22,829 nt of DNA. Source: Actinomycetota bacterium. Lineage in GTDB: Bacteria; Actinomycetota; Thermoleophilia; Solirubrobacterales; Thermoleophilaceae. The notes beneath the pieces were generated by a model. The model worked only from the letters and a program-made list of their open reading frames with translations, made no database searches and had not been told where the DNA came from. Both the position numbers and the translations under genes were made by a program. Numbering within the stretch: position 1 is the stretch's first letter; each line of letters opens with the position of its first letter. The stretch spans positions 1 through 22,829 of the forward strand of contig VAXR01000032.1 in NCBI GenBank assembly GCA_005885165.1. The letters are read 5' to 3'. Of the stretch, positions 14,556 to 22,828 are shown in pieces.

Positions 14556-16493
14556 CTGAGCTATCCGCGGATCACCCGTAGGCCCAAGCGACCGGCCGCA
14601 CTCGCGGCCGCGGTCGTGTTCGTCGGCGCGCTTGCGCTCGCGGCCCCCGCGGGCGCGGTGACCTGCGCGAACCTCCAGACCGCGATCAACGGTGTGGCGA
14701 ACGGCGGCACGGTCACCGTCAACCAGGGCACGTGCACGGGTATGTCGTTCACCTTGCCATCCCACGCGCCGGGCTTCACGTACACGATTCAGGGTGCGGG
14801 CACTGGCGCGACTTTCGACGGCGGTGCCTCCGGCAACCGGATCCTGACCGGAACCGACGTGGGGATCGTGACCCTGCGGAACCTCACCTTCGAGAACAGC
14901 ACGGCACCGACCGGCCAAAACGGTGGCGCGGTCGACATCGAGGGCAATTCCGGAGTCACTATCGATTCGGACCGCTTCTTCGGCAACAAGGTCACGGGGG
15001 GCACCATCATGCAAGGTGGGGCGATCCACATCTCGTCGACGAGCTCGTCCACGGTCACGATTCGCAACTCGACCTTCGGCGGCGCCACGGCGGCTTCGGG
15101 AAACTCCTCGTCAGGCTCCGGCGGCGCCGTGACCATCAACAACCCCGGCGCTACCAGCATGCAGGTCATAGGCAGCGTCTTTCGTCGAAACACGGCGGGC
15201 TTCGCCGGGGGAGGTCTGTCCGAGTCGTCGAACGGGACGAGCGGCAACCCGCAGGTCACGCTCGAGAACTCGAGCTTCACGCAGAACTCGGCGTCGGCTG
15301 ACGCCGGCGGCGCTGTCCTGTCATCCGCCCACTCGCTGACGGTCGAGCGCAACGCCTTCAGCCACAACTCGGTTGTTAGCAACGTGGATGGGAGTGCGAG
15401 GGGCGGCGCTCTGTTGGCTGTCGGTTTTCCGAGTGCCCCGAACGCGCCGCTCACGCAGATCGGCAACCGCTTCGACGCCAACCACATCGGACAGGACGGC
15501 TTGCGGAGCAGCCTTGCCCCCGGCGGCGGTGGGGAGTGGGTGGGGGGTCTGGACCTCACCAGCCGAAACGATCGCTTCACGAGCAACTCGCTCGCCCAAG
15601 CGGTTGGCGGCGGGGCGGAAGCGGAGGGCGGCGGGCTCGGCCTCGAGGGATGCGGCAGCTTAGGAACGCCGACCGACGTGCTGGAGAACCTCGTGGCGGC
15701 CGGCAACCAGATCGCCGGCGAGGGGCACGGCGCGGGCGTGTACGGCGGCGGCTGTGGGGGCGGGACGGTCCACGCGACGGTGCTCGACTCGACGATCTCC
15801 GGCAACCGCGAGACGGGCGCCGGTGGCTCAGGCGGGCTGGCGGGTGGCAGCGGCGACACGCTCAAGATGCGGAACTCGGTCGTCACGGCCAACGTCGGCG
15901 CCAGCCTCGAGGGCTTCGCGACGCGCACAATCACCAACACCGACGCGTGCGTCCTCGGGTCGCCCGCTCCGGGCCCCGGAAACATCTGCAAGCCGCCGAA
16001 GCTGGCGAACCCCGCCCCGGGCCACGCGGACGTCCACGAGACGACCCTGAGCCCCACCATCAACGCCGGCTCGAACCTGTTCGTGCCGGGTCCGCTGACG
16101 ACTGACTTCGAGGGCCAGCCGCGGATCCTGAACGGCGTGGTCGACATGGGGGCGGACGAGTTCAAGGACGGCTTCGGCGGCGTCCCGATCCTCTCGAAGA
16201 AGGCCAAGGTCAAGAAGGGGAAGGCGCGTGTCAAGGTCCGGTGTCCGAAGACCGCAGTAGGCCATTGCACCGGCAAGCTCACGCTCCGCTCCGGCGGCCA
16301 CGGAATCGGCGGCCGGAGGTTCTCGATCGCCGCCGGCAAGACGAAGACGCTCAAGGTCCCTCTGACCCGTGCGGCGAAGGTCCAGCTAGAGCTCGGTCCG
16401 CTCGATCACGTTCTAGCGCGCACCAACGCGCACGACGACATCGGGACCAAGAAGCGCAAGACCCGCCACATAGAGCTGAAGCTGGCGGGCTGA
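14556..16493 (+). CDS. Secreted right-handed beta-helix protein with choice-of-anchor Q-type C-terminus
   Basis: This is a protein of about 645 residues that is probably exported. After a basic N-terminus (RRPKRP) there is a hydrophobic AAAVVFVGALALA segment and a cleavage-like AGAV. Next comes a long series of beta-helix rungs (NSTF..N, FxxNxA, GGAV/GGAL) and a choice-of-anchor Q block ending DMGADEF. The lysine-rich domain after about residue 545 (KKAKVKKGKARVKVRCPKT) is common in Thermoleophilia secreted proteins. The start is a real problem: the in-frame codons near the signal peptide contain no ATG or well-placed GTG. CTG 14556 fits the signal peptide best, while GTG 14420 would run into the Fur gene. 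The substrate or surface role is unknown. Confidence 0.75.
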   Translation: MSYPRITRRPKRPAALAAAVVFVGALALAAPAGAVTCANLQTAINGVANGGTVTVNQGTCTGMSFTLPSHAPGFTYTIQGAGTGATFDGGASGNRILTGTDVGIVTLRNLTFENSTAPTGQNGGAVDIEGNSGVTIDSDRFFGNKVTGGTIMQGGAIHISSTSSSTVTIRNSTFGGATAASGNSSSGSGGAVTINNPGATSMQVIGSVFRRNTAGFAGGGLSESSNGTSGNPQVTLENSSFTQNSASADAGGAVLSSAHSLTVERNAFSHNSVVSNVDGSARGGALLAVGFPSAPNAPLTQIGNRFDANHIGQDGLRSSLAPGGGGEWVGGLDLTSRNDRFTSNSLAQAVGGGAEAEGGGLGLEGCGSLGTPTDVLENLVAAGNQIAGEGHGAGVYGGGCGGGTVHATVLDSTISGNRETGAGGSGGLAGGSGDTLKMRNSVVTANVGASLEGFATRTITNTDACVLGSPAPGPGNICKPPKLANPAPGHADVHETTLSPTINAGSNLFVPGPLTTDFEGQPRILNGVVDMGADEFKDGFGGVPILSKKAKVKKGKARVKVRCPKTAVGHCTGKLTLRSGGHGIGGRRFSIAAGKTKTLKVPLTRAAKVQLELGPLDHVLARTNAHDDIGTKKRKTRHIELKLAG

Positions 16494-16507
16494 GCGGCTA
16501 TCCGCTC
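16492..16507. terminator. Bidirectional hairpin spanning two convergent stop codons
   Basis: GAGCGG-CTAT-CCGCTC is a perfect six-pair stem with a four-base loop, with a possible outer GGGC/GCCC pair. It includes part of the TGA stop of the beta-helix gene (16491-16493) and the TAG stop of the thioesterase gene (16498-16500). It has no T-run. Confidence 0.5.
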
Positions 16508-16884
16508 TCGGCCCGTGCGGCGTGGTCGCCGATGTTGATCACCCGCCGCTCGTGCGTGCCCACGCCGATCGTCCGGTCGCCCTCGCGCACATCGACGTCG
16601 AAGCGAAGCTTGCGCCCGTCCACGATCTCGCGCAGCGTCGCGCTCGCGGTGCAGACGGCGCCCTCGCCGGCTCCGGCCACGTGCTTCACGCAGACCTCGA
16701 AGCCGACGGTGCCGCTGCCATCGGGCAGGTGCTCGGCTGCGAGGATCGACGCGTTGCGCTCGATCATCGCGATCATGCCCGGGGTCGAGAGCACGCTGAT
16801 GCCGAGGGTTCCGCCGACGTCGGTCAGGAGGAGACCCTCCACGGTGAACTCGTCGGTCCGCGAGATGCCCGGCTCTAGCGCCAC
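16498..16884 (-). CDS. FlK-like hotdog thioesterase
   Basis: This is a 128-residue single hotdog domain. Thr34 (STPGMI), Glu42 (IERNA) and His68 (VKHVA) have the same spacing (8 then 26) as the Thr42-Glu50-His76 triad of fluoroacetyl-CoA thioesterase FlK. A VGFEV strand precedes the His, and DGRKLRFDVDV and GVGTHERRVI are also family-like. It should hydrolyse a short acyl-CoA, but most FlK-like proteins do not use fluoroacetyl-CoA, and no fluorometabolite genes are visible. GTG 16884 is the preferred start. An in-frame GTG at 16929 abuts the divergent gene start and would leave no promoter. It converges with the beta-helix gene and is divergent from the serine hydrolase. Confidence 0.8.
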   Translation of the reverse strand: MALEPGISRTDEFTVEGLLLTDVGGTLGISVLSTPGMIAMIERNASILAAEHLPDGSGTVGFEVCVKHVAGAGEGAVCTASATLREIVDGRKLRFDVDVREGDRTIGVGTHERRVINIGDHAARAESG

Positions 16885-16929
16885 GGCACGATCGTATTGC
16901 TCCTCCGCTGCAACGGAGATACTGGACAC

Positions 16930-18153
16930 GTGGCGACCAGCCCAGGGCATCCACTTCTGAACGGCCACGTCGCGCCCGGCTTCGAGCGCGTGGCCGACGA
17001 GTTCGCCCGCAACTTCCGCGAGCGCAGGGAGCTTGGCGCCGCCTGCGCCGTCTACCTCGGCGGCGAGAAGGTCGTCGACCTCTGGGGCGGGTACCGCGAC
17101 CGGGCTCGGAGCAAGCCTTGGGAGGAGGACACGCTCGTCATCGTCTACTCCACGTCGAAGGGCCTCGCTGCTGCAACCTTGGCGCTCGCGCATAGCCGGA
17201 AATTTCTCGTTTACGACGAGCGTGTATCTAATTACTGGCCGGAGTTCGCCGAGAACGGCAAGGAGCGGATCACCGTCCGCGAGCTGCTGGCCCACCAGGC
17301 GGGGCTGTGCGCGATCGACGAGCGGCTCGACCCGACGGTGCTCGCGGACCTCGATGCGGTCGCGGCGGCGATCGCCAGGCAGCGGCCCGCCTGGGAGCCG
17401 GGCACGCGGCATGGCTACCACGGACTGAGCCTCGGCTTCTACGAGGGCGAGCTCATCCGGCGCGTCGACCCGGCGCACCGCAGCCTGGGCCGGTTCTTCG
17501 CCGAGGAGATCGCCGCGCCGCTCGGGATCGAGTTCTACTTCGGGGTGCCGCCGACTGTGCCGGAGGAGCGGATCGCGCAGGTGCGTTCGTACCGGCGGCC
17601 CGAGGTCCTCTTCCACATGGACGTGATGCCGCGGGGGATGGTGCTCGGCTTCATGCGCCGGCGCTCGCTCACCGCGCGCGCGTTTGGCAATCCGAAGGTC
17701 CGCGGTCCGGCGGACCTCAACACGGCCGAGTACCGCGCGCTCGAGCTCGCGTCCGCCACCGGCGTGGGACAGGCCCGGGCAGTCGCGGCGGTCTACGCCG
17801 AGCTCGCCACGGGCGGCCGGAAGCTCGGCTACGGCGAGGAGACGCTGGCGGAGCTCTCAGCGCCGCCGTCCACGCCGAGCGGAGGCGCGCGCGACCTCGT
17901 GCTCCACGTCGAGACGGCCTTCTCGCTTGGCTTCCTGAGGCCGTCCCCGCTGTTCCGGTTCGCCTCGAGCGACCGCGCCTTCGGCCACACCGGCGCGGGC
18001 GGCTCCTTCGGCTTCGCGGACCCGGACCTCGAGCTCGGCTTCGCCTACACGCCGAACCGGCTCGGCTTCCACCTGCGGGACGACCCGCGCGAGAAGGCGC
18101 TTCGCGACGCCGTGTACGCGTGCATCGGCGAGCGGACGCCGGCGGCCGCGTAG
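16930..18153 (+). CDS. EstB-like serine hydrolase of the beta-lactamase fold
   Basis: This is a 407-residue class C beta-lactamase/esterase fold protein with no signal peptide, so it is probably a cytoplasmic esterase rather than a secreted antibiotic resistance enzyme. The nucleophile motif is STSK (Ser74-Lys77), the Tyr motif YHG at 163 follows the EstB-like GTRHGYHGLSLGFYEGEL, and His353 lies in the GHTGAGGSFG block near the C-terminus, which replaces the KTG box. GTG 16930 is chosen over a TTG at 16897; a GGAG lies about 11 bases before it. It is divergent from the FlK-like gene with only 45 bases between. Natural substrates are not known for this family. It converges on gadB. Confidence 0.88.
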   Translation: MATSPGHPLLNGHVAPGFERVADEFARNFRERRELGAACAVYLGGEKVVDLWGGYRDRARSKPWEEDTLVIVYSTSKGLAAATLALAHSRKFLVYDERVSNYWPEFAENGKERITVRELLAHQAGLCAIDERLDPTVLADLDAVAAAIARQRPAWEPGTRHGYHGLSLGFYEGELIRRVDPAHRSLGRFFAEEIAAPLGIEFYFGVPPTVPEERIAQVRSYRRPEVLFHMDVMPRGMVLGFMRRRSLTARAFGNPKVRGPADLNTAEYRALELASATGVGQARAVAAVYAELATGGRKLGYGEETLAELSAPPSTPSGGARDLVLHVETAFSLGFLRPSPLFRFASSDRAFGHTGAGGSFGFADPDLELGFAYTPNRLGFHLRDDPREKALRDAVYACIGERTPAAA

Positions 18154-18164
18154 CCGGTCCGTGC

Positions 18165-19532
18165 TCAGTGGTGGAACGCCGGGCGCTCCTCGGCGAAGCC
18201 GCCGCGCTTCTCGAGCCCCTCGATGGCCCGCTTCAGGTCCGTCATCAGGATCTCGGCCAGGTCGCGGCTGAAGCCGGTCCGGACGACGATCCGCAGCACC
18301 GACATGTCGTCGATGTCCTTCGGCATCCGGTAGGCGGGAACGAGCCAGCCGCGGCCGCGCAGCACCTCGGACACGTCGTAGACCGAGTAACCGTCGACGC
18401 CGTCGCGCAGCCGGAAGGCGAAGGCGGGGATCCCGGAGCCATCCGAGACGAGCTCGAACGGGTCGAGCGCGGCGATCTGCTCGGCCAGCCAGCGCGCGTT
18501 GTCGCGGCAGGCCTGCTGCACGCGCGTGTAGCCGTCGCGCCCCAGCCGGATCAGGTTGAAGTACTGCGCCGCGACCTGTGCGCCGGGACGCGAGAAGTTG
18601 AGAGCGAAGGTCGGCATGTCCCCGCCCAGGTAGTCCACGTGGAAGACGAGGTCCTCGGGAAGCGAGGCAGTGTCGCGCCACACCACCCAGCCGATGCCCG
18701 GGTAGACGTGGCCGTACTTGTGGCCGGACGCGTTGATCGAGTGCACGCGGCGCACGCGGAAGTCCCACTCGAGGTCCGGATCGAGGAACGGCGCGATGAA
18801 CCCGCCGGACGCCGCGTCCACGTGGATCGGGACGTCCACGCCGCGCGAGGACTCCAGCTCGTCGAGCGCGTCGGCGATGTCCTTCACCGGCTCGTAGACG
18901 CCGTCGAAGGTGGATCCGAGGATCGCCACCACGCCGATCGTGTTCTCGTCGCAGTGCGCGACGGCGCCCTCGGCGGTCAAGTGCGTGTGCTCGCGTGACA
19001 CAGGCACCATCCGCGGCTCGACGTCCCAGTAGCGGCAGAACTTCTCCCAGCACACCTGAACGTTCGCGCCCATCACGAGGTTCGGCTGCCCGGAACCTCC
19101 GCCGGCCCGCCAGCGCCGCAGGAGCGCCATCCCGCCCAGCATGCAGCCCTCGCTCGACCCGGTCGCGGAGCAGCCGGTCGGCGACTCCTCCTCCGGCGAG
19201 CGCCATAGGTCGGCGAGCATGCGCACGCAGCGCTCCTCGAGCTCGGCGCTCTGCGGGTACTCGTCCTTGTCGACGATGTTGCGATCGAGGCATTCGTCCA
19301 TCAGCAGGCGGGCCTGCGGCTCCATCCACGTGGTCACGAACGTGGCCAGGTTGAGGCGGGGGTTGCCGTCGAGCATCAGCTCGTCGTGCACCACGTAGTA
19401 GGCGGCCTCGGCGTCCATGCCCTGCTCGGGCATCCGGTAGCGCGGCACCTCCGCCACGTCACCCTCGCCGACGAGCTGGGGCCGCAGCGCGATGTCCGCT
19501 CTGGCGCCCGGGGTGCCGCCGTGGAGAGCCAC
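18165..19532 (-). CDS. gadB: Glutamate decarboxylase (PLP-dependent)
   Basis: This is a 455-residue cytoplasmic enzyme that converts glutamate to GABA and CO2, consuming a proton. The PLP lysine is Lys272 in SGHKYG, and Asp239 in HVDAASGGF pairs with the pyridine nitrogen. The GCSATGSSEGCMLGGMALLRRWR block and length are typical (E. coli GadB has 466). The C-terminus RPAFHH places a His like the penultimate His of E. coli GadB, which blocks the active site at neutral pH; this suggests a similar acid switch. GTG 19532 gives the family-like MALH start, and the gap to the usp stop is eight bases, so the two share a transcript. No glutamate/GABA antiporter gene is in the window. Confidence 0.95.
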   Translation of the reverse strand: MALHGGTPGARADIALRPQLVGEGDVAEVPRYRMPEQGMDAEAAYYVVHDELMLDGNPRLNLATFVTTWMEPQARLLMDECLDRNIVDKDEYPQSAELEERCVRMLADLWRSPEEESPTGCSATGSSEGCMLGGMALLRRWRAGGGSGQPNLVMGANVQVCWEKFCRYWDVEPRMVPVSREHTHLTAEGAVAHCDENTIGVVAILGSTFDGVYEPVKDIADALDELESSRGVDVPIHVDAASGGFIAPFLDPDLEWDFRVRRVHSINASGHKYGHVYPGIGWVVWRDTASLPEDLVFHVDYLGGDMPTFALNFSRPGAQVAAQYFNLIRLGRDGYTRVQQACRDNARWLAEQIAALDPFELVSDGSGIPAFAFRLRDGVDGYSVYDVSEVLRGRGWLVPAYRMPKDIDDMSVLRIVVRTGFSRDLAEILMTDLKRAIEGLEKRGGFAEERPAFHH

Positions 19533-19540
19533 AGCAGCCG

Positions 19541-19978
19541 CTAGGCCGTCTTCACGATCAGCACCGAGCAGGGCGCCTTGTGCGAGACGCTGTTCGGCAC
19601 GCTCCCGAGGATCCTCCGCTGCATGCCCTTGTTGCCGACCACGATCACGTCGGCGTTCTGGTCCTCGGCGATCTCGCAGATCACGTCCGCGGGGTCGCCG
19701 TTGCGCGCCTCGCTCGCGTACTTGAGCCCGCGCTCCTTGGCCTGCTCCTCGACGGCGCGGAGCGTGGCGTCCACGTCCTCGGTCGGGCTGATCGACCACT
19801 GGATCTCCTGCGGCGCGTCGGTCTGCTCCTTGCGGAGGCGACCCTCGGAGACGGGCGTGTACGCGCTGGCGATCACGATCTTCGCGCCGTAGCGCTCGGC
19901 CATGTCGAGCGCGAAGTCGACCGCCTTCGCAGCTGTGTCCGACCCGTCGGTGCCGACGGTGATCGTCTCGACCATCAT
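19541..19978 (-). CDS. Universal stress protein (UspA family)
   Basis: This is a 145-residue single Usp domain with the fold start VGTDGSDTA and the ATP-binding style C-terminus GNKGMQRRILGSVPNSVSHKAPCSVLIV split across its last two strands. A strong GGGAGGAGG lies just before the tandem ATG ATG; I place the start at 19978, and 19975 is as likely. It is followed at eight bases by gadB. The pair suggests a stress or acid-induced operon. ATP binding is family knowledge and was not tested here. Confidence 0.9.
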   Translation of the reverse strand: MMVETITVGTDGSDTAAKAVDFALDMAERYGAKIVIASAYTPVSEGRLRKEQTDAPQEIQWSISPTEDVDATLRAVEEQAKERGLKYASEARNGDPADVICEIAEDQNADVIVVGNKGMQRRILGSVPNSVSHKAPCSVLIVKTA

Positions 19979-20038
19979 GCCTCCTCCCTTGCGCCATCCG
20001 CGCGGCGCGGTTAGGGTCACATTCCCTCGGGAGAATAA

Positions 20039-20257
20039 GTGCGCCCATCGATCGTCGTGCAGACCGTGATCTTCCTGCTGGTGGCCGCCGGCCTCGGCTA
20101 CCTCGTCGTGCAGGTGGCAAAGGGCTGGGCCGGCTGGGTCGTGTTCGGCGTGCTCGTGGCCTTCGCGCTCGGGGTGGCCGTGGCGCAGTGGCAGCGTCAG
20201 TACCCGGCCGCGACCAAGAAGCGCAGGTTCACCCGGGACTCCGACAGCCAGTGGTAG
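20039..20257 (+). CDS. Small two-helix membrane protein
   Basis: This is a 72-residue protein with two predicted membrane helices (about 7-27 and 30-50), then a basic hydrophilic tail KKRRFTRDSDSQW that should sit in the cytoplasm. GTG 20039 has GGGAG five bases upstream. It is divergent from usp-gadB over a 60-base gap, where weak TTGCGC/TAGGGT elements are present on this strand, so a shared stress signal is possible. It is not recognised as a named family and the role is unknown. Confidence 0.7.
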   Translation: MRPSIVVQTVIFLLVAAGLGYLVVQVAKGWAGWVVFGVLVAFALGVAVAQWQRQYPAATKKRRFTRDSDSQW

Positions 20258-20291
20258 CGGCTTAGCGGGGCTTAGCGGGCGGGCGTTCGCC

Positions 20292-21496
20292 TCAGCGCCC
20301 GTGCGTGTGGCTGTGCGTCCGGTGCCGCTTTCGCAGGAACCCGCCCGCCCGTAGCACGGAGTCCGACACGAACCCCTCGGTCTCCTCCTGGGGATGCTTG
20401 CCCACGCGGATCCGCCTGATCTCGCGCCGCTTCGCGTACGAGATCACCGACACTGAGTTCGATCCCGGACCGCGGTTGGCGACGAAGCAGTAGCGGCCGT
20501 CGAGGCTCGTCTCCGCCTCCGCCGGCTGGTCGCCCACCGGGATGATCGCCTCCGTCGTGAGGGAGCGCCGGGCGACGAGCGCCACGTAGTTCGAGATCGT
20601 GGCGGCGTCGCAGATCGTCCTGCCGTCGCCGGAGATGTCGATGCCGTGGTGGGCGGCCTGGTTCGGGTAGTCCGACGGCTTCATGTGCGCGCCCGGGCCC
20701 CTCACCGGCAGGTTCTTGGTACGGAGCACGTTCCCGGTCACCGGATCGACCACGCGGAACCCGTTGAAGTAGGAGAACTGCACGTAGAGCAGGCGACCGT
20801 CGTGGCTGAAGACAAACGGGCGGACGCCGGCGTCGAACGGCAGCGTGCGCACGACCTTGAGCGTTCGGGCGTCGGCCACCGTGATCTGCATCTTGTTCGG
20901 CGCGCCGTCCGGCAGCAGCTGGTTGCCGAGGCTGCCGTTGTAGACGTAGCGGCCGTTCGGCGAGAACTCGAGCACGTGGGGCCAGTCGCCCGTGGCGAAG
21001 GAGCCAATGAAGGAATGGGTCTGCGTGTCGATCGCCTGCACCTGGTTGGTGGTGAGCGCGACACGAAGAGCCGCCCGCCGTCGCTCGAGAGCGCGACGTG
21101 GTCGGCCCGCTGGCTCGTGACCTGGAGGCGCCACAGCTCGCGGTGGCTCGCCACATCGAACGCCGCCACGTCGCCCAGGTAGCCGCGCGAGACGTACAGC
21201 GTCCTCCCGCTGGGCGAGAGCGCCAGGCCCTGCACGTAGTCCACGCCCTTGGCCTTCACGAGCGCCGGGTAGACGGCCGCCTGCGACGGGTCGCGCGGGG
21301 TGCTCCCGTCGGGGATCACGTTGAGCTTGCCGAGCACCCGCAGGCTGTGGGCGTCGATCAGGCTCACCGTGCCCGCCTCGAGGTTCCCGACGAAGAGGAC
21401 CGGTCGCGCGGAGGCGGCCGGCGCCCCAAGGGCGATCCAGAGCGCGAGCGCGCCGAGCGCCGCGGCGAGTCGGCCGATGCGGCGGCGAATCGCCAC
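20292..21496 (-). pseudogene. YVTN-type beta-propeller surface protein, broken by one frameshift
   Basis: Two frames together make one protein. The 5' part (GTG 21496) has a signal peptide ending ASA and propeller blades such as LFVGNLEAGTVSLIDAHS and GLALSPSGRTLYVSR. The 3' part continues TTNQVQAIDTQTHSFIGSFATG to HTHGR. The break is near 21056-21062, where GTG TCG is followed by CGCTCACC; one extra base would restore ALTTNQ. The total of 1205 bases is one short of a whole codon count. Intact, it would be about 401 residues of YVTN/cytochrome-D1-like repeats, usually a secreted or surface ligand protein. A sequencing error is as likely as a true mutation. The tail ends RKRHRTHSHTHGR. It follows the FemAB-like gene by five bases. 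Confidence 0.85.
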
Positions 21497-21501
21497 GTCC
21501 G

Positions 21502-22347
21502 CTAGAGGTCGACGCGCCTCACGCCCAGGGCCAGCTTGGCGAGCCGGCCCTTGGCCGTGAGCGCGGTCGTGCACGTGTAGCTCGGGCGCGGACCGCCGCC
21601 GAAGCCGAGCTTGAAGTCGGTCACGCGGCGGGTCTCCTCGTCCTCGCCGGCGAGGTTGATGCCGCCGAGGTCGTAGAACGCGTAGCCGGCGTTGCGGCAC
21701 CAGAGCATGTCGTGCCAGTGGAGGAACCGGTTGGCGCGGCCAACCATGTTGCGCACCGAGCTGTCCTCGTAGCGGCGGAAGAGCGACGCCGAGTACATGA
21801 GCAGGGCCTGCCGCGAGCCGGCGGCGTACGCGTGCCACACAAGCGGCTCACCGTCGCTGCTGGCCCGGGACAGCACCAGCATGCCGGATTTGGCCATGGC
21901 GTAGAGGCGGGGCCGGAACACCGGCCGCAGGCTCTTCGACCCCGCGAACTCGTCGTAGTAGTCGGCGAACTCGACGACGGCCTGGGGCGTGGGGGACTCG
22001 AACGTCTGCACCTCGAGGGAGTCGCGCGACATGGCGCGCCTGACCTTGTACCGGTTGTTCTTGCCCATCTGCCGCATGAGCTCGTCCTCGGGCAGCGTCA
22101 TGTCCACGCTCAGCGTGTTGCGGCGCTTCCACGGCCGCTCCGACCTCGGCTCGTGCACCGCCAGAAAGCGGAGCAGGTCGACCCGCGGAAGCGGCTCCGG
22201 CAGCGCGTCCTCGAAATACACCTCTCCTATCTCGAGGCCGCGGCGGCGGTAGCGGATCAGCGGTGTTCGGCTGGTGAGCGGCGCGTCAGGCGCGGATGTC
22301 GGTCTAAGTAGGGGGCCCAACCCGCTGAACTCTTGCAATAACGCCAT
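21502..22347 (-). CDS. FemAB/GNAT-like acyltransferase domain protein
   Basis: This is a 281-residue soluble protein. The central NTLSVDMTLPEDELMRQMGKNNRYKVRRA is typical of FemAB-like double-GNAT proteins, and GEPLVWHAYAAGSRQALLMYSAS and GYAFYDLGGINLAGEDEET are the second-domain strands and acceptor pocket. Relatives add amino acids to peptidoglycan precursors or act in exopolysaccharide/surface work; no acyl-tRNA site can be read. ATG 22347 overlaps the preceding gene by 44 bases with no Shine-Dalgarno sequence, so the true start may lie downstream. TTG codons at residues 4 and 10 are options. It is co-directional with the Ig-like gene and the beta-propeller gene, which suggests one surface-related operon. 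Confidence 0.78.
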   Translation of the reverse strand: MALLQEFSGLGPLLRPTSAPDAPLTSRTPLIRYRRRGLEIGEVYFEDALPEPLPRVDLLRFLAVHEPRSERPWKRRNTLSVDMTLPEDELMRQMGKNNRYKVRRAMSRDSLEVQTFESPTPQAVVEFADYYDEFAGSKSLRPVFRPRLYAMAKSGMLVLSRASSDGEPLVWHAYAAGSRQALLMYSASLFRRYEDSSVRNMVGRANRFLHWHDMLWCRNAGYAFYDLGGINLAGEDEETRRVTDFKLGFGGGPRPSYTCTTALTAKGRLAKLALGVRRVDL

Positions 22348-22828
22348 GTGGATCGATCAGCCGCGCGACGATCTTCAGCTTGAGGAGATCGGGTTGGCCC
22401 CGGAGGTGGACCCGGCACTTGAACGTCCGCCGCTTACGGTTCGCGCCCAGGCACGAGCGCAGCCGGTGACCGCCCGCTCCCGCCGAGAGCGAGACGATAC
22501 CCGCGCGGTGGGGCTTCACGCTGAACGTGAGCAGGCCCTGGCGCAGGTGGGCTTTGATCGCCCCGAGGATGCGAATTGACTTCTTGGAGCCTGTCGTCGG
22601 TGGGGCGCCGACGACGAGGTTGACCGTCGCTGTCGCGGGATGGTGCGGGTACGGGCTGTTTGAATCGAACGCCTCGTAGGTGAACTGGTCCCGCCCGAAG
22701 TAGCCCGGTGCCGGCGTGTAGGTGATCTGGGGTCCTGAGAACGGTGACGCCGCGGTCACGTTGAGCGTGCCGTGAGTCGGAGGCGCGACGATCCGGAACC
22801 GGCGGGGCCCGAGCGTGGCTGGCGGGTT
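22304..22828 (-). CDS. C-terminal part of an Ig-like (tandem-95 style) secreted protein, cut by window edge
   Basis: This frame is open to the right edge, and the last 174 residues of the product are visible. PPTHGTLNVT...ITYTPAPGYFGRDQFTYEAFDSN followed by ATATVNLVV is the pattern of bacterial cadherin/Ig-like repeat domains. After a linker (GAPPTTGSKKS) comes a basic C-terminal domain with two cysteines (SCLGANRK..FKC) similar in style to that of the beta-helix protein. The N-terminus and any signal peptide lie outside the window. The stop overlaps the start of the FemAB-like gene by 44 bases. Confidence 0.75.
   Translation of the reverse strand, partial: NPPATLGPRRFRIVAPPTHGTLNVTAASPFSGPQITYTPAPGYFGRDQFTYEAFDSNSPYPHHPATATVNLVVGAPPTTGSKKSIRILGAIKAHLRQGLLTFSVKPHRAGIVSLSAGAGGHRLRSCLGANRKRRTFKCRVHLRGQPDLLKLKIVARLIDPHGVIARVQRVGPPT

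Noticed and set aside
14789..16354. 521-codon open frame on the minus strand
   Set aside because: It is antisense to the beta-helix gene. Its Pro/Ser-rich sequence has no recognisable domain, while the plus strand has a signal peptide, rungs and a choice-of-anchor block.
16885..17616. Upstream extension of the thioesterase frame
   Set aside because: It is antisense to the serine hydrolase and has no domain character. The hotdog domain begins after GTG 16884.
17307..18998. 563-codon open frame on the plus strand
   Set aside because: It covers the out-of-frame end of the serine hydrolase and the antisense of gadB; no motif is present.
20258..20291. Short direct repeat CTTAGCGGGG/CTTAGCGGGC between convergent genes
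   Set aside because: There are only two copies of about nine bases, no hairpin and no known site; chance is likely.
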